A stretch of 64,000 nucleotides of DNA from Atherix ibis (taxonomy: Eukaryota > Arthropoda > Insecta > Diptera > Athericidae). This document shows positions 1-9,370 of this stretch, piece after piece (position 1 is the first letter of the stretch; every line of letters starts with the position of its first letter). The position numbers were made by a program, and so were the translations under genes. A model generated the notes under the pieces. It did not search any database, was not told the DNA's origin, and was given only the letters and a program-made list of their open reading frames with translations. The stretch is taken from NCBI GenBank assembly GCA_958298945.1, contig OY282610.1, forward strand, positions 24,080,233 to 24,144,232, in the 5' to 3' direction.

Positions 1-179
1 AGCAGATCAGTAACAATTTCATAGCTCAATATCTTCAATATATTTTCAACTCAAGATCAGTGAACTGTGCATGTCGAAATTTTGTGTTTTCGGAAAAGTC
101 CATTAATAGTTTCTCGTACACAGAAGAAGATATCTGAGTCGGTGCTGATTTATAGCCTCATTTGAACTGTAGGTCATAC

Positions 180-790
180 CACGCAAGAAGCTTTGAAGAG
201 ACCGAAGTATGATAATTGGATGTCTAACGGTGCAAGGTCAGGCAAGTATAGTCGGTGTGGCAACACATCCCATCCAAGTTTCAATATTTTCTGGCGGATT
301 ATTTGGATCCTCGGTAGAAGCTGAAAAAGGCAACACCTTTAAAATCCTACCAAACTGAGAGCACACAACCTTCCTCTGATGGCTGTCCGCTTTCGATATC
401 GTGTGCAACGGATTATAATGCCACATCCACTTCTTATCACCCGTTATCAATCGCTTCGAATAAGGATCATTTTACTCGCATTTAATGAGCATGTTGCGCA
501 GATATTTGAACTTCTTGGAGGACATCAAATGAACTTCTTGGAGGACATGAGGAACCCAAGCATCGAGCTTGATTATGTATGTCAGGACGTTAAATGCTTC
601 TGTAATCCCTGGCGTTGTATAACGCTGGTTTGACTCAATTGATGACTTTGTTTTATCGCCATCAAATCTCAGTTAGCCTTACTGATCAAGGACCGTCGTT
701 GACATCAAAATTACACGCATTGGTACTGATGTCAACTTTAAGCAATTTTTCACAAGCTAGATGCACTTTCTTCCATCTACGAAAGAAACC
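180..790 (-). pseudogene. Decayed mariner-family (Tc1/mariner) transposase
   Basis: Reading the minus strand from about 790 down to 180 gives, in order, the landmarks of a mariner DD34D transposase, which cuts and pastes its own element. They are FDVNDGP (helix-turn-helix region), SNQRYTTPGITEA, LDAWVPHVLQE (linker, like the family's WVPHEL), ITGDKKW with the first catalytic Asp (about 421-446), PTILA (from the PPYSPDL region) and DLAPLD, which keeps the third catalytic Asp (about 222-240). It is broken: an in-frame TGA near 686-688, a one-base frameshift near 664, a TAA at 472-474, and a frameshift near 239. The stretch between the first Asp and the PPYSPDL-like motif is only about 45 residues where the family has nearer 130, so the second Asp motif (HDNARPH-like) is gone. 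No terminal inverted repeats or TA target duplication could be identified. The family call is firm; the subfamily is not. Confidence 0.85.
508..548. repeat. 23 bp tandem duplication inside the mariner relic
   Basis: The 18-mer GAACTTCTTGGAGGACAT occurs at 508-525 and again at 531-548, separated by CAAAT, a 23 bp period. It lies in the linker-coding part of the transposase relic just after the WVPHVL motif. A 23 bp insertion would shift the frame, consistent with decay. Confidence 0.85.
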
Positions 791-2229
791 CTTAAAATAT
801 GGCATTAATAATCATAAATAAAATGGATTAATTCTATTTAAAAAATAAAGCCTAAGCCATCAACTGTTAAATGACATAATAATAACTCTAGTACAGATGC
901 GAATGAGTTTAGGTACTTCCAAAAATGAAGAGACGTCATCTGTCACGACTTTTCCGATAACCAAATAATTATTTTGGGTCCTAAAAATATGCTAGCATTT
1001 CTCGACTCAATAAATGTCAATAAATCAATTGCTTGAATAAAATTATTTTTAAAAAAATTAACCAAATACAATTGAATAAATCGATAAGGAGGCTTAACAG
1101 ACAAAAACGTCACTGGCTCAATATTTATGAAGTCTTCTTTGGAACTTAACTAAATTGGCCATCTGTTAGGGTGTTTACTTGATTTTATTTGAAGTCTCTC
1201 GACTACTCAATAAACATAAATCTCAATAGCTCATTAATATTTTATTCGTTTTTGAATAAAGACAAAAATTTACAAATTACCCGCTCGATTAGTTAGTACT
1301 TGTTCTTGTCCATGACCAGTTTTTATTTATTTGCATTTTTATTCTTCTTATCTATGTGTATACTAACAGCAAATCCGATTATTAATAATTAATTTCCAAG
1401 GCAGTCTCTACTTTTAAAAGCACACACGAATATATCACCGATCATTAGTAGCTAGGAACTATTATTTAATTCCGTACAATTTTTCTCGTATTTTTATAAT
1501 GAAACATTTTTGGAGCAATCTTTCTATTCAATCAAAGTGCATTCCTCGTTGTTAACAATTATTAATTATTACAAGTCCACAGTCGATTGAACACGCGGTA
1601 TATAGTCCAATTATGTCTGCAAATTCCAACAGCTCTAAAAGCGGGTTGTTTTTCTGTTGCCTTGTTTTCATATTGAATCACTCTCCCTTTTCTTCCTTGT
1701 CCCTTTCGAATATCATACGGCCCTAAAAAGCACTGTTCCATCCGTAACCAATTGTAAAAACGAATAGATAAGGTCAACTATCTGATCTGGTCGAGTCTCA
1801 ATGAATCATATTTTCGTAGACATAATCTCTGATCGATCAAGCAGATTAGGTGGGTAAGGTGGATCCGGTGGAAGGAATAGCAGAAAATCTAGAAACTTGA
1901 TCTGATTACAAATTTGCGATAATATTAACTCTTCGAAGATGGGGAGACTATGGAAAAGTCGTTGTTGCACAATCTTCAGCATCTACACACATGGCATCAT
2001 TGAAATAACAGCTGTCAAAAGTGATCGGACAACATCAGAACAGGCCAGTACCGGCTACAATTGACCATTTTTGTTGAAATTCTTTGCGCCTGAAACTGGA
2101 CAATTCCATAAACAGAAATTCTATCGACTCTCTGTTCGAGTGACAACGATTATTTAACTATCCAAAAATGCAATATCAAATAGACTCTATAGTTGAGATT
2201 ATTACTATATAGGATTGGAAGAAAATTTA
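791..2229. other. AT-rich single-copy stretch, no gene seen
   Basis: No recognisable gene or repeat. The longest open frame (1562-1777, minus, 71 codons) matches no family I know. Part of it (about 1860-2100) is less AT-rich and could be a further transposon relic, but no motif supports that. Confidence 0.5.
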
Positions 2230-2329
2230 AAAAAAAAATAATTCCGAATCAAATTAAATGAAAGCAAAAAAAAACGTGCTCAAGGAAAATCACAAAAACC
2301 TTCGGTAATAGTTAAGTTTTCTTTGATTC

Positions 2330-2605
2330 AAATTCTTGGATTTTTTCTTTTTAAAATAAACATTTTTAAAATTACTAAATTCTTTTACAATCAAAATCAT
2401 TAGTTTTCAAGTAATATTTTTAAAAAAAATTATTTATTCACTTCCTATCATGAAAGAGTTTCGAGCGCCTCCTAGCGGCCATAAACCATTTACAACTTAG
2501 CAAACGCCATCTAAACTTCACCATCTATATTTCACTACCACCACCTGTAACACCATTTTTCTTTTTAGTGATAATTTCCTTATTATTCCATTAAAATCCG
2601 TGGTG
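2330..2605 (+). repeat. Long-unit insert, copy 1, of the 2.2-5.2 kb satellite
   Basis: An extra ~250 bp replaces the usual TTCTAACTATCCG segment. It starts with an AT-rich part, then the CTCF-like word at 2463-2482, then CCATCT and CACCACC-rich sequence, and rejoins the ordinary unit at ATCCG followed by a GGGG/CCCC hairpin. Nearly identical to copy 2, more distant from copy 3. Confidence 0.9.
2463..2482 (-). promoter_or_regulatory. CTCF-core-like word, copy 1
   Basis: Plus strand GAGCGCCTCCTAGCGGCCAT. The minus strand contains CCGCTAGGAGGCGCT, which by eye fits the animal CTCF core (CCASYAGRKGGCRSY) at all but about two positions. Binding is inferred only. Confidence 0.4.
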
Positions 2606-3434
2606 GGGTTTTTATTCCCCAATTTAACAAAAAAAAAAAATTCCAAGTCGAATTAAATGCAAGCGAAATAAGAGCTCGAGGAAAATCGAAAGCGAAAAAA
2701 GTGCTCAACCAAATAAATACCTTCGGTAATAGTTGAGTTTTCTTTGATTCAATTTCTTGGATTTTTTCTTACTATCCGTTGTGGGGGTTTTTTTCCCCCA
2801 ATTTAACCAAAAAAAAAAAATTCCAAACCGAAAGCGGAAAAAGTGCTCAAGGAAAATTGAAAGCGAAAAAAGTGCTCAAGGAACATCATGAAAACCTTCG
2901 GTAATAGTTGAGTTTTCTTTGATTCAATTTCTTGGATTTCTTCTAACTTTCCGTTGTGGGGGTTTTTTCCCCCCAATTTAACAAAAAAAAAATTCCAAAC
3001 CGAAAGCGAAAAAAATGCTCAAGAAAAATTGAAAGCGAAAAGTGCTCGAAGAAAATCACAAAAACCTTCGGTAATAGTTCAGTTTTTTTTTATTCAATTT
3101 CTTGGATTTTTTCTAACTATCCGTTGCGGGTTTTTTTTCCCCCAATTTAACAAAAAAAAAAATTCCAAACCGAAAGCGAAAAAAGTGCTCAAGAAAAATT
3201 GAAAGCGAAAGTGCTCAAGGAAAATCACAAAAACCTTCGGTAATAGTTCAGTTTTCTTTGATTCAATTTCTTGGATTTTTTCTAACTATCCGTTGTGGGG
3301 GTTTTTTTCCCCCAATTTAACAAAAAAAAAATTCCAAACCGAAAGCGAAAAAAGTGCTCAAGAAAAATTGAAAGCGAAAAGTGCTCGAAGAAAATCACAA
3401 AAACCTTCGGTAATAGTTCAGTTTTCTTTGATTC

Positions 3435-3712
3435 AAATTCTTGGATTTTTTCTTTTTAAAATAAACATTTTTAAAATTACTAAATTCTTTTACAATCAAA
3501 ATCATTAGTTTTCAAGTAATATTTTTATAAAAAATTATTTGTTCACTTCCTATCATGAAAGAGTTTCGAGCGCCTCCTAGCGGCCATAAACCATTTACAA
3601 CTTACCAAACGCCATCTAAACTTCACCATCTATATTTCACTACCACCACCTGTAACACCATTTTTCTTTTTAGTGATAATTTCCTTATTATTCCATTAAA
3701 ATCCGTTGTGGG
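3435..3712 (+). repeat. Long-unit insert, copy 2, of the 2.2-5.2 kb satellite
   Basis: Almost base-for-base the same as copy 1 (differences include TTAGCAAACG versus TTACCAAACG), 1105 bp downstream. Carries the CTCF-like word at 3568-3587. Confidence 0.9.
3568..3587 (-). promoter_or_regulatory. CTCF-core-like word, copy 2
   Basis: Identical 20 bp word to copy 1, same orientation, in the second long unit. Confidence 0.4.
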
Positions 3713-4889
3713 GTTTTTATTCCCCAAATTAACAAAAAAAATAAATTCCAAGTCGAATTAAATGCAAGCGAAATAAGAGCTCGAGGAAAATCGAAAGCGA
3801 AAAAAGTGCTCAACCAAATAAATACCTTCGGTAATAGTTGAGTTTTCTTTGATTCAATTTCTTGGATTTTTTCTTACTATCCGTTGTGGGGGTTTTTTTC
3901 CCCCAATTTAACCAAAAAAAAAAATTCCAAACCGAAAGCGAAAAAAGTGCTCAAGGAAAATTGAAAGCGAAAAAAGTGCTCAACCAAATAAATACCTTCG
4001 GTAATAGTTGAGTTTTCTTTGATTCAATTTCTTGGGTTTTTTCTCACTATCCGTTTTGGGGGTTTTTTTCCCGCAATTTAACAAAAAAAAAAAATTCCGA
4101 ACCGAAAGCGAAAAAAGTGCTCAAGGAAAATTGAAAGCGAAAAAAGTGCTCAAGGAATATCATGAAAACCTTCGGTAATAGTTGAGTTTTCTTTGATTCA
4201 ATTTCTTGGATTTTTTCTAACTATCCGTTGTGGGGTTTTTTTTTCCCCAATTGAACCAAAAAAAAAAATTCCGAACCGAAAGCGAAAAAAGTGCTCAAGA
4301 AAAATTGAAAGCGAAAGTGCTCAAGGAACATCATGAAAACCTTCGGTAATAGTTGAGTTTTCTTTGATTCAATTTCTTGGATTTTTTCTAACTATCCGTT
4401 GTGGGGGTTTTTTTCCCCCAATTTAACCAAAAAAAAAAATTCCGAACCGAAAGCGAAAAAAGTGCTCAAGGAAAATTGAAAGCGAAAAAAGTGCTCAAGG
4501 AACATCATGAAAACCTTCGGTAATAGTTCAGTTTTCTTTGATTCAATTTCTTGGATTTTTTCTAATTATCCGTTGTGGGGGTTTTTTTCCCCTAATTTAA
4601 CAAAAAAAAAAATTCCGAACCGAAAGCGAAAAAAATGCTCAAGAAAAATTGAAAGCGAAAAGTGCTCAAGAAAAATCACAAAAACCTTCGGTAATAGTTG
4701 AGTTTTCTTTGATTCAATTTCTTGGATTTTTTCTAACTATCCGTTGTGGGGGGTTTTTCCCCCAATTTAACAAAAAAAATAATTCCAAACCGAAAGCGAA
4801 AAAAGTGCTCAAGGAAAATTGAAAGCGAAAAAAGTGCTCAAGGAACATCATGAAAACCTTCGGTAATAGTTCAGTTTTCTTTGATTCAA

Positions 4890-5168
4890 TTTCTTCCATT
4901 TTTTCTTCTTCGTTTTTCTTTTTAAAATTATGAAATTCTTTTACAATCAAAATTATAGTTTTTCCAGTAAATTTTTTTTAAAATTATTTTTCCACTTGCC
5001 ATCATTAAAGGTTTTTGAGCGCCTCCTAGCGGCCATGCACCATTTGAAATTTACCGAACACCATCTACACTTCACCACCACCATCTGCATCACCATTTTT
5101 CTTTTTAGTGATAATTTCCTTATTATTCCAATATGATCCGTTGTGGGGGATTTTCTTTTCACCCCAAT
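4890..5168 (+). repeat. Long-unit insert, copy 3 (diverged), closing the satellite
   Basis: Same order of blocks as copies 1 and 2 but with many substitutions and small indels, for example ATTAAAGGTTTTTGAGCGCC against ATGAAAGAGTTTCGAGCGCC. It forms the right edge of the array. The 20 bp word at 5017-5036 is unchanged. Confidence 0.9.
5017..5036 (-). promoter_or_regulatory. CTCF-core-like word, copy 3
   Basis: The same 20 bp word, unchanged although the surrounding long unit has diverged clearly from the other two. That makes this the most informative of the three. Confidence 0.45.
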
Positions 5169-6400
5169 TTTCATGATTATTTGTTCTCATTTGAGCAAAA
5201 AAATTCTGCCTATTTTGTTGGCAATGTTTTGATCTATTTTCCTAATTTCTCTTGGCACGTACCTACATTCATTTGTACATTCTTTTACTAGCCTCAACAC
5301 ATGCGGCTATTTGTGGAGGATTTTGCATTGGTGCGGACCGATAAGGAAGGCATGTGGTGGTTGGTACTCTCAGTTTGTATGTCACCGCCATCGTAAATGG
5401 GTGCCAAGTAAACGCGCGTCAACAACTTTATGACTTCATTTCGTGTTCAAGAGTGTTCGAAATATACCGGCCGTCATTTATAATCTGAAATCGTTAGGCC
5501 TGCCCCTCTCCTGCTGCGCCACTAGCTCCCTGCTGAGTCTATAATCCGTAATGTTGAATCTCTGGTCCCTACCGCCATGACTTGCTAATCTACAGCTAAT
5601 GTCGTGTTTAGTGTCCGATTTGGAGTTCAGTCGTCAGTAGTACTGCTGCTAAAATTCTCCCGCAGTCACTAAGTGCGAATATTAACCATCAGCACGGCAT
5701 TCACAAGCCTGAGCTCGTTTCTCTTCTAAACGGCGGTGTATATTATCGCTGACCAAATGTGATATTATCCTGATGAGGGAGGGGACGTTAACACAAGCGA
5801 CAGACGAAGAACTACAGTTGGTAAGGTAGGAAGAACCGAGGGATTGGCGCCGCCAGTTATGGTGGCTAGAAATGAGGGAATAATTATCGCGCGAAGAATG
5901 GCGGTCGCGTATGCAAATGGCGCTGCCGAAACGAATAAAATGCTAATGCGACTCCACGGATGATGGCCGATGGCTCTTTGGCCACACCAAAACTCTTTGG
6001 CCACACGTCTTCTATTTAGGAATTCAGAATTTCAAATTAGCAGACGACTCAATACTTACTGTACGTGGCCGTTTTCGATGCAAATGAAAATGGATAATTT
6101 TCCTCAAATCCAAAATTTCATGTCTGGACACAATTAAACAGCAGACATTTTCCTATTTGGCGAGGCGCAAACAAATATTAAGCAATTTATAACAGTTAAA
6201 TTATTAAAATATACCGTACCCATCCCTTCCAATCCGCTTCTCTTTCCCAAAAAAAAAAATTGAACAAAAAAATTTAAGCTACGGAAATAAAAATTACTTA
6301 ATAAAATGAACCAAAGCAGACTCGTGGAAATGTTTTCATAAATCAAAAAAAAATTATTCTTCCAAATGCCACAAATTCGCAAAGTCCACATCATGATTTA
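5169..6400. other. Single-copy, GC-richer stretch without a recognised gene
   Basis: Less AT-rich than its neighbours between about 5300 and 6000. A plus frame is open from 5763 to 5960 (66 codons, ending TGA) and the minus strand is open over the same bases (5765-6004), so neither is convincingly coding. TCAGTC at 5627-5632 resembles an arthropod initiator, but nothing else marks a promoter. From about 6130 the sequence returns to high AT and a 261-base minus frame (6134-6394) of low complexity. Confidence 0.4.
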
Positions 6401-6401
6401 T

Positions 6402-7690
6402 GATAATTTATTGTCTTAATCAGGGAGAAAAATATATTCTAACACTTCTGGTGGCATTGGAACTTTACCGAAAATATTTCAGAAAATTTGGGTACATTCA
6501 AAAATTTCCAAATAATTTTCATCCTTTTTCCCTTTAGAGTGAAATTTCCACCCAGTTTGATAAAAACTCGGAGGTCAAAACTTAAACTATCGAAACAAAT
6601 GAAAACTTTCTAAACGATTATAGAAATTAGTTTTGGGAAGATGGCGAAATGCGTCCATAGTCTCCAATGCGATGTTTTGCGATGTTATTAGTTTTTATGC
6701 AATTAAACGTAGCGACATAGGATATTGCATGATTTTTTCTATTGGTTTTGATTTATGATGATTTATTTTCTCAATTTGAGAGACAAAAATATTTCAACAC
6801 TTCTGGTGGTATTGGAACTTTACCGAAAATAATTCAGAAAATTTTAGTACATTCAAAAATTTCAAATAATTTTTATCCGTTTCGCTTTTAAAGCGAAATT
6901 TCTCTCTAGTTTGATAACAAACCGAACGTCAAAACTTGAATTATAGAAATAAATTTAAACGTTGGCGAACAGCGTCCATAGTCTCCCATGCAATGTTTTG
7001 TAATGTTATTAGTTTTTATGCAATTTAACGCAGCGAAATGGAATATTATGTGATGTTTTGCGTTGATTTTGGTATATGATAATTTATTTTGTCAATTTGA
7101 GGGACAAAATATTTTAATACTTCTGGTGGTATTGGAATTTTACCGAAAATAATTCAGAAAATTTAAGTACGAGCCTTCAAAAATTTCCAAATAATTTTCA
7201 ATCTTTATCGTTTTCGAGCGAAATTTCCACCCAGTTTGATAAAAACTCGGAGGTCAAAACTTAAACTATCGAAACAAATGAAAACTTTCTAAACGATTAT
7301 AGAAATTAGTTTTGGGAAGATGGCGAAATGCGTCCATAGTCTCCAATGCGATGTTTTGCGATGTTATTAGTTTTTATGCAATTTAACGCAGCGACATAGG
7401 ATATTGCTTGATTTTTTGTATTGGTTTTGATTTATGATAATTTATTTTCTCAATTTGAGAGACAAAAATATTCTAACACTTCGGGTGGTTTTATTAACAA
7501 ATAATTTTTATCGTTTTTCTTTTTAAAGCGAAATTTCCCGCCAGTTTGATAAAAACTCGAAGGTCAAAACATGAATTATCGAAATAAATGCTAGCACCTT
7601 AAATGCGTATAGAATTTAGTTTTGGAAAGATGGCGTAACGCGTCCATAGCCTTCCATGCGATGTTATTCGATAGTATTAATTTTTATGCA
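6402..7690 (+). repeat. ~340 bp tandem repeat in alternating dimers
   Basis: Units open with GATAATTTATTTTCTCAATT-like sequence at 6402, 6757, 7078 and 7436 (spacings 355, 321 and 358); the fourth is shortened internally. Each holds ACACTTCTGGTGG, TCAGTTTGATAAAAACTCGG-like, CGTCCATAGTC and GCGATGTT blocks. Unit 3 is much closer to unit 1 than to unit 2, giving a dimeric period of about 676-679 bp. Confidence 0.9.
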
Positions 7691-9103
7691 ATTTATTTTG
7701 ATTTTGACTATTAATTACTGATCAAGTTTTTACCATAATCCTTATTAATAATAACTAATTATTAATTGTTTTAAAAACTTTTTTCTGTATTTTCTATTTT
7801 TAATAAATAAATAATTTAAACAAAAGTGATTGCAAGTGAAACAAATAGAGTATCTTCGAAAAAGAGTAAAGCTGATAAAAGTTTCCTAAAATTTCAAATA
7901 AAATTTTGGCAGTATTTAAAAATGGTCATGGGAAACCAAAGTCGAACCACAAAGAAATAATTTGATTGTGAAAAAAAACCTTTTCCTTAATTAAAGACAA
8001 GCAACTCACCAAATTCGATGTTATTTTATTAGTTTTTCTCTTTTTTTTGTATATTTTTAGACCTCACTCATAGTCCTGTGCACGTAATTTTATTAAAATT
8101 CTACAATTTTATGTGATCATAAATTTTTCCTTTTTTCCTTTTTCTTTTTCTTTTTCTTCTTTATTACTAATCATACGAATAAGAAAAACGGCTTGAAAAA
8201 AAAAATAACCTGTAAAACAAGATGAAAGCGACTCTTTCTAACCATTCAAGTCATTCCATCTTATCCGGGCAAGGTGCGCTCCTTATCTAGGCAAATAGTT
8301 TTGTTTCACTAATTATCCCACCTTTGGTCTGGTTTTTTTTCTACTTCCTTTCAGTCTGTCAACGTGGGTCAAGTTTTTTATGACAAATTATCAAAATTCC
8401 TCAAAAGAAAAACGAACATTTTTTTTTCAATTTCGAAAAGGATGAATATCTTTAGAAGGAAATATTAGAAATTCTCGATTGTTTTTTCTGCTTCCACTTC
8501 GTAGATAAGATCAAAATGAGGAATTTAAGGACTTTGCTTTTGTTTTTGTTTTCTTTTTTTATTATCAACGATCCATTATTATGATAATAACCGATGTAAA
8601 CAGGATAAATGCTCATATTAGTCTACGGTTACACATGTTTCCATTTTTTATGTTGATTTTATGACTATTTTCGTTTGGTTTTATTTATATTTTTTTTTAT
8701 TCTTTCGAAATATTTATAGTCTTGTTAAGGAGCATATCATTTTCGTTTTGTTTTTAATTCTCATTTTTAATTTTTTTTTATATGAATAGAAAATTTTGAA
8801 AAAGGACACATTTTAATTGGAATATATTTTCACTATTTTAAGTGACCTTTTTTTCATTTGTTTGGATAGTTTGGGGTTAATTACATCCGTCAACTCTTTA
8901 TGAATATTTTAATAAATTTTTGAAAAAGCATAAAAAGATGGTAAAAAATGTGAGAATTTCTTTTAAATGGCAAATTTGAATGAAACAACAAATTTATCAC
9001 AAAGGATTGCATCTTCTATAAAGCAGATAGATCTATTTAAGAGTGGATATTAGGCCAGTTTCTTGTTTTTTTCTTGTTTTTTTGGTTATAGAGAGTTATT
9101 AAC
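7691..9103. other. AT-rich stretch with no feature seen
   Basis: T-rich and A-rich single-copy sequence with poly-T runs. The only GC-richer patch (about 8220-8360) holds no recognisable motif or frame. Confidence 0.5.
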
Positions 9104-9370
9104 TGTGCATAAATGCTTTTTATAAACAAAACTCAGACTAGAAATCATTTTACCTCAAAAAAATCACCCTATTTTTTTAAGGAATGATTTTTAAATTGGT
9201 AAATATTATCAAAAATATGAAATTTTGTCAATAAAATGATTATTCTATAAAGTTGAATGGAATCAATTTCTCTATTACTTAATCGTAATTAAATTATGCG
9301 CTCTTATTACGTATGCGATGTATTTTTTTCAATTATTTGTTATTTTATCTTAATACTCTTGGAATATTTT
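9104..9370 (+). repeat. Duplicated head segment, copy 1
   Basis: Runs parallel to 15829-16085. Shared words include AATGCTTTTTATAAACAAAA, CTATTTTTTTAAGG, ATGATTTTTAAAT, ATATTATCAAAA and CTCTTATTA followed by TATGCGATG. By eye roughly four of five bases match. It directly precedes a CGATGTTTT array, as copy 2 does. Confidence 0.85.

Larger units (their letters stand above)
2230..5168 (+). repeat. Higher-order satellite array, ~170 bp unit with three long units
   Basis: The marker CCTTCGGTAATAGTT starts at 2299, 2720, 2895, 3065, 3234, 3404, 3825, 3995, 4169, 4340, 4514, 4685 and 4857. Spacings are 169-175 bp except two of exactly 421 bp (2299 to 2720, 3404 to 3825), and a third long unit ends the array. 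A unit runs: A-run, CCGAAAGCGAAAAAAGTGCT usually present twice, the marker, a TTTGATTCAATTTCTTGG block, CTATCCGTTGTG, then a G-run/T-run/C-run hairpin. The first long unit plus four short units (2299-3403, 1105 bp) are followed by a second long-plus-short series, so the array has higher-order organisation. Short frames in it merely follow the unit length and are not genes. Confidence 0.95.

Noticed and set aside
1860..2100. Possible second transposon relic
   Set aside because: Frames on both strands were read and gave no recognisable transposase or reverse-transcriptase motif.
2954..3508. Repeated open frames with PNLTKKKFQTESEK-like translations
   Set aside because: They recur because the ~170 bp satellite unit recurs. 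Frames break whenever an A-run changes length, so they are not a gene family.
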